The position numbers were made by a program, and so were the translations under genes. 64,000 bases of DNA from DASYQD01 sp963837455. GTDB lineage: Bacteria > Acidobacteriota > Thermoanaerobaculia > Multivoradales > JAIOJS01. The notes beneath the pieces are model-generated. The model was not told the origin of the DNA, made no database searches, and saw only the letters and a list, made by a program, of their open reading frames with translations. Numbering within the stretch: the first letter of the stretch is position 1; every line of letters starts with the position of its first letter. The stretch covers positions 1 through 64,000 of the forward strand of contig CAWINM010000006.1 of assembly GCA_963837455.1 (NCBI GenBank). Direction: 5' to 3'. Below, piece after piece: positions 43,710 to 51,898 of the stretch.

Positions 43710-46118
43710 TCACTCGCGACGCAAGGCGACGGCCGGGTCGACGCGCAGGGCGCGGCGCGCGGGAACGTAGGAGGCCAGCAGCGCCGCGGCTCCCAGTACC
43801 AGCGCCACGGTGACGAAGGTCGCGGTATCCGTCGACGCCACCTCGAACAGCAGGCTCCGCACCAGGTGGGTGGCGGCCAGGGAAGCGAGCAGCCCGGCCG
43901 AGAGGCCTCCCGCCACGAGCCGCATCCCCTTGCCGAGCACCAGGGGCAGGATGTCCCCGTGCGTGCCGCCGAGCGCCATGCGCACGGCGAGCTCCTGCGT
44001 CCGCTCGGCCACCAGGAATGCCAGCAGGCCGTACACGCCGATCGCCGCCAGCAGGAGTCCGACACCCGCGAAGATCCCCAGCAGCGTGGCGTCGAACATC
44101 GGCCGCTGCCGCAGATGGGCGACCCGCTCACTCATGGTTTCGATGGTGACGGGAAGGGTGGGGTCCAGCGCGCCGATCTGCTGGCGCAGCCAGCCGGCCA
44201 CCGTCTCCGGCGCGAAGCCCGTGCGCACGAGGATCGTGGAATCGTGCCACGCATCCGCGGGCGAGTGCTTCCTGGCGACGTAGTACTCGGGATCGCCGGC
44301 GACCGTGAGGCCCGCGTTCTTGACGTCGCGGGCCACACCGATCACCAGGTACCAGGCTCCCTCGAAGCCGAACCGCAGCTGCTGCCCCAGTGGCTCCTCG
44401 CCCGGGAACAACCGCCGGGCGAGCGCGTCGCTGAGGACCACCGTGTTCTCCGTGGGTCGGCGGTCGTCCTCGCCGAAGCCGCGCCCGCGAGGGATGGGGA
44501 TGCGGAGCGCCGCGAAGTATCCGGGCGTCACCGACCGCCACGTCACCATGCCGCCGGTGCCTTCCGCGAAGCGGGGCCGTCCCCGTACTTCGATGGACGC
44601 GTAGAGCCGGCTGCGGGTCTGCCCCGCGGGCGGCACGGAATCGCTGAGAGCCGACGCGGTCACTCCAGGAGTCGCCTGCAAGCGCGCTTCGAGCGCTTCG
44701 AAGAAGCGCACCTGCTGCGCCGGTTGCGGATAGGCGTGCTCCCCGAGGGACAGGCGCGCGGTGACCAGGCCTCCGGTCTGCATCCCCAGCGGCGTGTTCT
44801 GCAGGTTCACCAGGCTGTGCAGCAGAAGCCCCGCACATACCAGGAGCACGAAAGAGACCGCGATCTGGGCGACGACCAGCCCACGGCGCAGCACGCTGGG
44901 CGCGGGCCCGGCAACGCGCGCCCCCGCCAGCGCGTCGGCGCGAGGACGCGAGACCGCGGAGGCCAACCCGACCAGGAGCCCGGAGACCAGCGAGACGCCG
45001 AGCGCGAACAGCAGGACACGCACGTCCAGCGTGGCTTGCTTCAGGCGCGGAATCCCCTCCGGCGCGATGGCGACGAAGGCGCGCAGCAGCCCGTAGCCCA
45101 GCGCGCAACCGGCGGCGCCTCCCAGCAACGCCAGCAGGACACTTTCGGCCAGTTGCTGGCGAACCAGGCGCCCGCGCGCCGCGCCGAGGCTGGCGCGGAT
45201 GGACAGCTCCCGCCGGCGCCCGACGGCACGAGCCAGCAGCAGGTTGGCCACGTTGGCGCAGGCGATCAGCAGCACCGCCACCACCGACGCCAGCAGGATC
45301 CACGAGGCCAGCCGCACGTCCTGCACCTGGCGGTCGCGCAGTGAGCGCACGCTCAGCTTCACTTCGCTGCGGAACGGCGCGGGCACCGACTGGAGCGACG
45401 TCTCGAACAGCGGCCGCAGCGCGGCCCTTGCCCCGTCGACGGTCACCTCCGGCTTCAGACGCGCGAAGGCGCGGACCACGGCGCCCGTGGCGCCCGGCTG
45501 GAGCGCCTCGTCGAGCGCTTGCGGGACCAGCAAGTCGGCGTGCGCCAGGCTGGGGAGCTCGAAGCCGCGTGGCAGGATGCCGATCACCGTGGTGCGCCGG
45601 CCATCGAGGGAAATGGCCCTGCCGAGCACGCTCCGGTCGGCGCCGAACCTGCCCTGCCACATCTCGTAGGAGAGCAGCGCCACCGGCGATGCGTTGGGCC
45701 GGTCTTCCTCGCGCGTGAAGCTCCGACCCAGGATCGGCGCCACGCCGAGCGTGGGGAGGAAGGTGGACTCCACCCGAGCACAGGCGAGCCGCAGCGGATT
45801 CGCAGCGGTCAAGTCGCAATCGGCGATGCCCGTCCACGCGCTCATGGATGCGAACGGCGTCTGGTGCGCGCGCCACTGCACGTAGTCGGCGCCGAGAAGG
45901 AATTCCTGCGGCTCGATGGGCGCCACCAGCCCGACCGAGACCAGACGGCCGGCCTCCGCGTACGGAAGACTGCGAAAGAGCAGGCGATCCACCACGCTGA
46001 ACACCGCGCTCGTGGCGCCGATGCCCAGGGCGATGGCGAGAACCGCCGTCAGCGTGAACGTCGGGTTCCTGCGGAAACCGCGGGCGGCGTAGCACAGATC
46101 CAGCCAGAGCGTTTCCAC
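43710..46118 (-). CDS. ADOP-type MacB/FtsX permease
   Basis: An 802-residue permease starting METLWLDLCYAARGFRRNPT. Layout: first membrane segment TLTAVLAIALGIGATSAVFS, MacB core domain 1, FtsX spans with AVLLIACANVANLLLARAVG, LLALLGGAAGCALGYGLL, a second core domain and the final FtsX block with GLLLAAIGVYGLLAFLVAER and PARRALRVDPAVALRRE. This duplicated architecture without ATPase is typical of Acidobacteria orphan permeases. Intact, unlike the 27.9-kb copy. Probably exports or remodels envelope components. Its 3' end meets the truncated BON gene. Confidence 0.93.
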   Translation of the reverse strand: METLWLDLCYAARGFRRNPTFTLTAVLAIALGIGATSAVFSVVDRLLFRSLPYAEAGRLVSVGLVAPIEPQEFLLGADYVQWRAHQTPFASMSAWTGIADCDLTAANPLRLACARVESTFLPTLGVAPILGRSFTREEDRPNASPVALLSYEMWQGRFGADRSVLGRAISLDGRRTTVIGILPRGFELPSLAHADLLVPQALDEALQPGATGAVVRAFARLKPEVTVDGARAALRPLFETSLQSVPAPFRSEVKLSVRSLRDRQVQDVRLASWILLASVVAVLLIACANVANLLLARAVGRRRELSIRASLGAARGRLVRQQLAESVLLALLGGAAGCALGYGLLRAFVAIAPEGIPRLKQATLDVRVLLFALGVSLVSGLLVGLASAVSRPRADALAGARVAGPAPSVLRRGLVVAQIAVSFVLLVCAGLLLHSLVNLQNTPLGMQTGGLVTARLSLGEHAYPQPAQQVRFFEALEARLQATPGVTASALSDSVPPAGQTRSRLYASIEVRGRPRFAEGTGGMVTWRSVTPGYFAALRIPIPRGRGFGEDDRRPTENTVVLSDALARRLFPGEEPLGQQLRFGFEGAWYLVIGVARDVKNAGLTVAGDPEYYVARKHSPADAWHDSTILVRTGFAPETVAGWLRQQIGALDPTLPVTIETMSERVAHLRQRPMFDATLLGIFAGVGLLLAAIGVYGLLAFLVAERTQELAVRMALGGTHGDILPLVLGKGMRLVAGGLSAGLLASLAATHLVRSLLFEVASTDTATFVTVALVLGAAALLASYVPARRALRVDPAVALRRE

Positions 46119-46309
46119 GGTGCTGCCCTCCCGGGACCGTCTGCCGTGCTTCGACTGTCTCCCTGCATCCTACGATACCCCGGTGCTGGCGGGGCTCGCC
46201 GTGCGGCGCGGGCATTCGGCATGCACACGCGAGTGTGCGCACGCCACGGGGCGACGGCCGATCCAGGTGATGCGCCGGTGAGTTGGGTGACCCGGGAGGC
46301 AGCGCGGCC

Positions 46310-46635
46310 ATGACCGAACACGCCGTACTGATCGCCGGTGGAGGTCCGACAGGGACGATGCTGGCGGCCGAGCTCGCGCTCGCGAAGGCATCGAGCGCAT
46401 CCTCGCCGAGTGGGTCGGCGAGCTGCCGGTGACCCTCTTCCCGCGGACGCGAGGTGATCGGGTTCGCGCGGACGACACCGCCGTCGACGTCGCGCCGTCC
46501 GACGACCGATCGCTGCCGGCCGAGTGTCTCGTCGATTGCGACGGTGGGCCAGAAGCGGTGGCGCTCCTCGCGGCGCTCCTCGCCCTCGCGGGCGTCGGCC
46601 TGCTGCGACGACTGGAAGGCCGGCAGCGCTCCTGA
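46310..46635 (+). pseudogene. FAD-dependent monooxygenase remnant fused to a membrane-anchor-like tail
   Basis: ATG 46310 reads HAVLIAGGGPTGTMLAAELA, the FAD-binding start of PheA/TfdB-type hydroxylases. After an internal deletion and frame change, GIERILAEWVGELPVTLFPR, VRADDTAVDVAPSDDRSLP and LVDCDGG follow, which belong further along such proteins. From about 46546 the frame continues into PEAVALLAALLALAGVGLL and RRLEGRQRS, a hydrophobic segment plus basic tail like IPTL/PEP-CTERM sorting ends. That last part may come from an unrelated gene. Non-functional. Confidence 0.6.
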
Positions 46636-46716
46636 CGCGCGCACACGCAGCTGCGCGCAATGCACGGACAGGCCTGGGATTGCGAAGTGGCACCTTTCCG
46701 GCTTGCTCCCCGGCTG

Positions 46717-47234
46717 CTAGCAGGCCAGCGTCCGGTAGAAGGCACCCAGGTGGCGCTTGCCGATCGCAGGGGCGGTCAGGTCGCGGGCAGTCACGCGCAG
46801 GATGAAGTCCACGGTGGTGGCTGACTTGAACGCCAGGAGACGAGCCAGAGGAAGCCCCGCCCGCACCAGTCCGATAGGTATGTGCAGCTTGCGCGGCGGC
46901 TTGTGGAGGGTGGCCCGCGCGAGGTCGGCGATCTCGTTCCACGTCAGGACATGCCCAAGGCAGAAAACACCCAGGTCACGCCCGCGCAAGCGCCGCGCAA
47001 CGCGTTGGGTCGCGTCGCCTCCGCTTCGAAGTGGTCGTGCGCGCCCTCGACCCGCCTACCAGGTCGCACCAACGCGCGGACTCGTGCGCCGTGCTCGGCA
47101 AACGCTCGGACAACGCGGCAGCCCAAATAGCCGGTAGCACCGGCCACCAGCACGACGTTGCCGGCCTTGTCGTCGAGCGACGCCCGTGGGACCTTCACGC
47201 GGCGTCGCCGCATTCCTGCGGATCCTTCCGGCAA
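46717..47234 (-). pseudogene. NAD(P)-binding SDR (atypical, NmrA-like) with internal deletion
   Basis: The N-terminal part has NVVLVAGATGYLGCRVVRAF, then HGARVRALVRPGRRVEGAHD and GVTWVFSALG. The C-terminal part, in another frame, has GHVLTWNEIADLARATLHKP and GLVRAGLPLARLLAFKS. A normal enzyme needs about 130 more residues between them. The parts join near 46960. Remnant of an NAD(P)H-binding oxidoreductase of the NmrA/epimerase type. Confidence 0.7.
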
Positions 47235-47250
47235 CCATCACCCGTAGCCC

Positions 47251-48234
47251 TCAGCGCGCTCGTGCTCCAGCCGCCATCGCTCGTTGCCCAGTGGGCGACG
47301 CCTCGTCGCCGGCCTGCGAGGCGGCGATGAGCCGCAGCCCCCACCCAGGCGAGCCGCGGAGAGCCTCGATCAGGTCGTCGACCACCGCCGAGCGACGCAT
47401 GCCCGGCGCGAGCGCGGCTCGCAGCGCCACGCACGGTAGCGCCCGGGCGACCTGCACTTCGGTGAGCACGCCGTCGCGCAGCTCCGCCTCGACGGCGTGC
47501 TCGGGCAACAAGCCGACCGCCGTGCCACCGGCCAGGATGACCCGCTTCACGCCCTCGATGGTGCCCATCGCCTGCATGCGCGGAGCGGAGACCCTGGCGG
47601 CGTCGAAGTACTGCCGCAAAGCCTGATGGTAGGGCCCGGCCGCATCGCACATGTGGAACACGCACCCGCGGAGCTCCTCTGCCGAGGCGAGGCGCCCTAC
47701 CAGCGGATGGGTCGGCGCGCCCAGCACCAGGAGCCGCACACGCGCCAGCACCTCGCCGGCCTCGGGCCCGCTCTCGGCTTCGAGCACCAGGCCGAGATCG
47801 CTCTCCCCCGCGGCGACGCGCTCGCGGATCTCCTTGCAGCTGCCGGTCAGCACCTCTACGTGCACCGCGGGCCAGACCTCATGCAGCACGGCCAGCCGTG
47901 ACGGCAGCACGTAGGCGCCGATCGACTCGACCGCCGAGACCACCAGCGTGGCCTTCACGGCAGTGGACGCGTCGGCGAGCGCCGCGGCGAGCTCGCTGGT
48001 CAGCGCGAACATGCGGCGCGAATAGGCGAGCAGGACGTCGCCCGCTGGCGTCAGGGCCAGGCCCTTGGCCGCCTTGCACAACAGCTCGACGCCCAGTGTC
48101 CGCTCCAGCGCGCTGAGCGTCTCGGAGACCGTCGACTGCGAGACGCCGAGCGCTCGCGCCGCGCGGGTGTGCGTACCGGCGTCGACCACCGCCGCGAAGA
48201 CGCGCAGGTGCCGGAGCTCCAGCCCCGTCTTCAT
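47251..48234 (-). CDS. LysR-family transcriptional regulator
   Basis: A 327-residue LTTR. HTH at residues 6-65: LRHLRVFAAVVDAGTHTRAA, LGVSQSTVSETLSALERTLG, LCKAAKGLALTPAGDVLLAY. The effector domain follows with HEVWPAVHVEVLTGSCKEIR and GVKRVILAGGTAVGLLPEHA. It is divergently transcribed from the M13 peptidase gene, 81 bases away, with a palindrome in between; LTTRs often control such neighbours. The tail of about 35 residues is atypically long. Confidence 0.92.
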   Translation of the reverse strand: MKTGLELRHLRVFAAVVDAGTHTRAARALGVSQSTVSETLSALERTLGVELLCKAAKGLALTPAGDVLLAYSRRMFALTSELAAALADASTAVKATLVVSAVESIGAYVLPSRLAVLHEVWPAVHVEVLTGSCKEIRERVAAGESDLGLVLEAESGPEAGEVLARVRLLVLGAPTHPLVGRLASAEELRGCVFHMCDAAGPYHQALRQYFDAARVSAPRMQAMGTIEGVKRVILAGGTAVGLLPEHAVEAELRDGVLTEVQVARALPCVALRAALAPGMRRSAVVDDLIEALRGSPGWGLRLIAASQAGDEASPTGQRAMAAGARAR

Positions 48235-48246
48235 GGCGTGACCTTA

Positions 48247-48265
48247 CCATCGGCCCCGCCGATGG
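48247..48265. promoter_or_regulatory. Palindrome between lysR-type and M13 peptidase genes
   Basis: CCATCGGC (48247-48254) and GCCGATGG (48258-48265) are a perfect dyad with a 3-base centre, 13 bases upstream of the LysR start. Candidate operator for the divergent pair. Confidence 0.55.
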
Positions 48266-48315
48266 ATGGCATCGGCGTTTTGGTGCGGCGGCCAGGGGCC
48301 CGTAGGGTGGTGGCC

Positions 48316-50367
48316 ATGAGCCGAGCCCGCATCGCCCTCGCCATCGCTTCGGCCCTCGCGTGCACCGCCCATCTCGCGGCGGCCGCCGATGTCGCCCCGG
48401 CCGCACCGGCAGCACCGCGGGGCGTCGAGCTTGCCGACCTCGATCGCGCCTCCGATCCCTGCACCGACTTCGACGCCTTCGCCAACGGCGCCTGGCACGC
48501 CGCGAATCCGATCCCCGCCGGAACCCAACGCTGGAGCCGGCGGTTGGCCGCGCGCGCGGCCAACCGCCGACAGCTCACCGCCCTGCTCGAGGAGCTCGCC
48601 GCGCAGACCAGCTTCCCCCGCGGCAGCGTCGAGCAGCAGCTGGGCGATCACTTCGCGGCGTGCCTGGACGAGGCCGCGATCGACGCCCAGGGCCTGACGC
48701 CGCTCGCGCCACTGCTGGCCGAGATCGCCGGCGTGCGCGACGTGGCCGGCGTCGGGCGCGCCATCCGCCGGCTGCACGAGCTGGCCGTGCCGGCTCCGTT
48801 CGTGCTCACCGGCGCCTCGGACTACCACGATCCTGCGATGGTCGTCGTCAACATCGCCGCGGGCGGCCTCGGCTTGCCCGACCTCGACGACTACCTGAAG
48901 CCCGACGAGAGCTTCGCGCGGGCGCGCGAGACGTACCGCGCGCACGTGGGGAAGGTCCTCACCCTCGGCGGCATGGAGGAGGCGGCGGCGCAGAGGGCCG
49001 CCGAGGACATCCTCGCGCTCGAGACGCGCCTGGCGGAGACCAGCCTGGACCCCGCGGCGGCCGCCGATCCGGCCGCGACGGCGCACGAGCTCACGTTCGC
49101 ACAGCTCCAGAAGCTCGCCCCGCGCCTCGACTGGGAACGCTACTTCGCGGAGGCCGGGCTGCCGCGCATCGATCTCAACGTTGCGGAGCCGGCGTTCCTC
49201 CAGGAGCTGGACCGCGAGCTCGGGGCGACGCCGGTCGCGGTGTGGAAGGCCTACCTCACCTTCCACCTGCTCGAGTCGGCATCGCCGTGGCTCGCCAGGC
49301 CCTTCGCCGACGAGTCCTTCGCGTTCCGTGACAGGTACCTGGGCGGCGCCACCGAGCCCAAGCCGCGCGCGGCCCGCTGTCTCGAGTCGACGGAAGCCCT
49401 GCTCGGCGAGCCCCTCGGCCGCAAGTACGCCGAGCGCTACTTCCCGCCCGCGGCGAAGGCCAAGGTCCAGGAGATGGTGAGCAGCCTGATCGCGGCGCTC
49501 GAGGACGAGGTCGCCGGGCTCACCTGGATGGCTCCCGCGACCAGGCAGCAGGCGCTCGCCAAGCTGGCGAGCTACGACGTGAAGGTCGGCTACCCCGACG
49601 CGTGGACGGACTTCTCGCGGCTCGCCATTCGTCGGGACGCGTTCTGGGCGAACGTCGCCGCGGCTCGGAGCTTCGGCGTCGACACCAACCGCAAGCGCGT
49701 CGGCCAGCGCGCCAGCCGCGACATCTGGCAGCTCCCGCCGTCCTCACCCGACGCCTACATCGACGTGCAGCTCAACCAGATGGTGCTGCCGGCCGGCTTC
49801 CTGCAGGCACCGGCGTTCGACCTCGGCGCGACGGATGCGGTGAATTACGGCGCGATCGGCATCGGCGTGGCGCACGACCTCACGCACGCCATCGACGCCC
49901 TGGGCGCCGAGCTCGACGCCACCGGCCTGCCCCGGAACTGGTGGACCGACGCCGATCGTGGGGCGTTCCAGAAGCTCGGCCAGTGCGTCATCGATCAGTA
50001 CGAGGGCTACACCATCGGCGCCGGCGTCCACCTCCAGGGCAAGCAGGTCATGGGCGAGGCGATCGGCGACCTCGCCGGCGTGCGCATCGCCTACCTGGCG
50101 CTCGAGCGCTCGCTGCCACGCCATCCGGTCCCGGCGATCGGCGGCTTCAGCCCGGAGCAGCAGTTCTTCATCGCCTGGGGCCAGTACCGCGGCGCCGCCG
50201 AGAGCTCGGAGCTGCAGCTGCAGATGGTGAAGACCGACTCGCACGCGACGTCGAGGTACCGCGTGATCGGCCCGCTCGCGAGCTCGCCGGAATTCCAGCG
50301 AGCGTTCGCCTGCCCGGCCGGGTCGGCGATGGTCCGGCCGAAGGCGAAACGCTGCCGGGTCTGGTAG
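48316..50367 (+). CDS. M13 (neprilysin-like) peptidase with altered zinc motif
   Basis: A 683-residue exported protein from ATG 48316 with a signal peptide (ALAIASALACTAHLAAAADV). M13 features: RASDPCTDFDAFANGAWHAA, SDYHDPAMVVVNIAAGGLGL, DDYLKPDESFARARETYRAH, the NQMVLPAGFLQAPAFD segment, and the C-terminal CPAGSAMVRPKAKRCRVW. The zinc motif, normally HExxH, reads HDLTH (H520, D521, H524), so the catalytic Glu is Asp. The third ligand motif is GEAIGDLAG (E581, D585). Loss of the general base suggests weak or no activity. Divergent from a LysR gene. Confidence 0.92.
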   Translation: MSRARIALAIASALACTAHLAAAADVAPAAPAAPRGVELADLDRASDPCTDFDAFANGAWHAANPIPAGTQRWSRRLAARAANRRQLTALLEELAAQTSFPRGSVEQQLGDHFAACLDEAAIDAQGLTPLAPLLAEIAGVRDVAGVGRAIRRLHELAVPAPFVLTGASDYHDPAMVVVNIAAGGLGLPDLDDYLKPDESFARARETYRAHVGKVLTLGGMEEAAAQRAAEDILALETRLAETSLDPAAAADPAATAHELTFAQLQKLAPRLDWERYFAEAGLPRIDLNVAEPAFLQELDRELGATPVAVWKAYLTFHLLESASPWLARPFADESFAFRDRYLGGATEPKPRAARCLESTEALLGEPLGRKYAERYFPPAAKAKVQEMVSSLIAALEDEVAGLTWMAPATRQQALAKLASYDVKVGYPDAWTDFSRLAIRRDAFWANVAAARSFGVDTNRKRVGQRASRDIWQLPPSSPDAYIDVQLNQMVLPAGFLQAPAFDLGATDAVNYGAIGIGVAHDLTHAIDALGAELDATGLPRNWWTDADRGAFQKLGQCVIDQYEGYTIGAGVHLQGKQVMGEAIGDLAGVRIAYLALERSLPRHPVPAIGGFSPEQQFFIAWGQYRGAAESSELQLQMVKTDSHATSRYRVIGPLASSPEFQRAFACPAGSAMVRPKAKRCRVW

Positions 50368-50482
50368 CACGGTCCACGGGAGCTGGCTCGACGCGGCCCG
50401 GCTCTCGCATGACCCCACGCGCTGCCAGCAGGTCCCCGACAAGTAGTGACAGGCTACGGAACCCGCTTCACGGAGGTGAACC

Positions 50483-50866
50483 ATGCGTCTCATGCGTCCT
50501 CTGATCCCCGCTCTGCTAGGCATTCTCGGGCTCGCTTGCGCGTCGACTCCCGGCGCGAGCCCAGAGGCCCGCTGCAGGTCCTACGCCTTGCCGAACAATC
50601 CTGACGTCGTTCCGCCCCGGCTCATTCAGGGCCCCCACCCGTCTCCCCCTCAGCAGGGGTCTGGCAGCGGCTCCGTCTGTGTGCGCGCGACGATCACCGA
50701 ATCGGGCTCGGTCGTCGACCCGGTGGTCGTCCAGACCGATGACGAGGCGTTCGCTGCGGCCTTCGTCAGCGTCCTCTCCAGCTGGCGCTATGAGCCCGCG
50801 ACGCGGGGGGCCGCCAAGGTCGTCTACCATGCCGCCATCTTCGCCCGCTATCCCTCGGGCCCATGA
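50483..50866 (+). CDS. TonB C-terminal-like lipoprotein
   Basis: A 127-residue protein with a lipoprotein signal (LIPALLGILGLACAS; lipobox LACA). The mature part PPRLIQGPHPSPP, GSVCVRATITESGSVVDPVV and LSSWRYEPATRGAAKVVYHA has the V-x-V-x-TI-x-G-V-D-x-V pattern and WRYxPA of TonB_C/energy-transducer-like domains. Without the N-terminal transducer part it is probably a stand-alone periplasmic lipoprotein. AGGTGAACC precedes ATG 50483. Confidence 0.75.
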   Translation: MRLMRPLIPALLGILGLACASTPGASPEARCRSYALPNNPDVVPPRLIQGPHPSPPQQGSGSGSVCVRATITESGSVVDPVVVQTDDEAFAAAFVSVLSSWRYEPATRGAAKVVYHAAIFARYPSGP

Positions 50867-51043
50867 CGCCCGGCCGGCGGGCTCCGCGCCGACGGTGCCA
50901 CCAGCGGGCACGCGGCGAACGTCCTCATCCACGCCATCGACCTCCTCCCCCACTCCTCGTCTTCGGGAGCAGCGGCCGGCCTGATCGGCGCTGGCGGGTC
51001 GATCCCGCGGTCACTCGACCTCTCCCCGGCCGACCGCGGAGGG

Positions 51044-51148
51044 GACGGCTGGCATCGCCGTTGCTCTTGTCTCGCGTGCGGCTGTGCGGAGCGACCAGAT
51101 CCGGAGCTTCTTGCGCAGCGCGCGAGAAAGAATGACAAGCAGGAGTGA
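51044..51148 (+). repeat. 105-bp promoter/leader repeat, copy 2
   Basis: About 80 percent identical to 43133-43237, including the sigma-54-type promoter and AAGCAGGAGTGAA leader end. At 51148 the similarity jumps past csbD to the sequence just before the BON start (GACGAGGAGGCACGATC). Confidence 0.85.
51050..51065 (+). promoter_or_regulatory. Sigma-54-type promoter upstream of BON-domain gene
   Basis: TGGCATCGCCGTTGCT, identical to 43139-43154. GG is at 51051-51052 and GC at 51063-51064. It lies about 112 bases before the BON start codon. Confidence 0.7.
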
Positions 51149-51177
51149 ACCGCTCACGCAGACGAGGAGGCACGATC

Positions 51178-51723
51178 GTGAAACGTAGTTACCTGATGAC
51201 CTTGGTCTTGGTGGCGGTCCTCGTGGCCGGCACCACGGCGGCGCACGCAGCCGGCACTGTCTCCGACGCCACGCTCACCCTGAAGGTGAAGCTGGCGCTG
51301 CTCGACAAGCTCGGCACCGACGGTCTGCACGTGGACGTCGACAGCAACAGTGGTGTGGTGCACTTGACCGGCACGGTCCACAAGCGGGCCACCTCGGAGC
51401 TCGCCGCGACGGTCGCCAAGTCGGTCGGCGGCGTCAGCGACGTCACCGACGACATCGAGGTGGAGGCCGCCGCCAGCGGTGCCACCGGCGCCATGAACGA
51501 GGGCGAGCAGGAGGTGAAGGACGCCATCCTGGCGAGCAAGGTGCGGCTGGCCCTGGTCGACAAGCTGGGGAGCGACGGTTTCGAGATCGGCACCGACGTG
51601 GCGAGCGGGGTGGTGACGCTCGAGCTGCCCGTCACGCTGACGACCGCGCGCCGCAGTGAGGCGATGACCGCCGCCCTCGCAGTCACCGGCGTGAAGCGGG
51701 TCCTCACCGTCGACAAGCACTGA
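51178..51723 (+). CDS. Periplasmic protein with two BON domains
   Basis: A 181-residue protein starting at GTG 51178 (GAGGAGGCACGATC ribosome site). Signal peptide: LMTLVLVAVLVAGTTAAHA. BON domain 1 (about 30-98): LTLKVKLALLDKLGTDGLHV, GVVHLTGTVHKRATSELAA, VGGVSDVTDDIEV. BON domain 2 (about 112-180): LASKVRLALVDKLGSDGFEI, GVVTLELPVTL, VTGVKRVLTVDKH. OsmY-like proteins protect the envelope under osmotic stress. The leader is shared with the csbD locus at 43 kb, indicating common origin and sigma-54 control. Confidence 0.92.
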   Translation: MKRSYLMTLVLVAVLVAGTTAAHAAGTVSDATLTLKVKLALLDKLGTDGLHVDVDSNSGVVHLTGTVHKRATSELAATVAKSVGGVSDVTDDIEVEAAASGATGAMNEGEQEVKDAILASKVRLALVDKLGSDGFEIGTDVASGVVTLELPVTLTTARRSEAMTAALAVTGVKRVLTVDKH

Positions 51724-51898
51724 GCCGCCGCGGTCGGTCCATCGCCGGCCAGCGCGGAAACCCGTGACGGCGACGCCGTGCTGCTGTTCTGGATGCCGGA
51801 TCGCTTCGAAGTCGAGCCCTGAGCCTCGGCAGGAGAATCGGCCAGGTCGGGGGCCACCAACGCCCGACCCGCATGGCTGCGGCGGGGGAATCGGCGGG

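Noticed and set aside
46684..46710. TGGCACCTTTCCGGCTTGCT as a sigma-54 promoter
   Set aside because: The spacing between TGGCAC and TTGC is nine bases instead of five.
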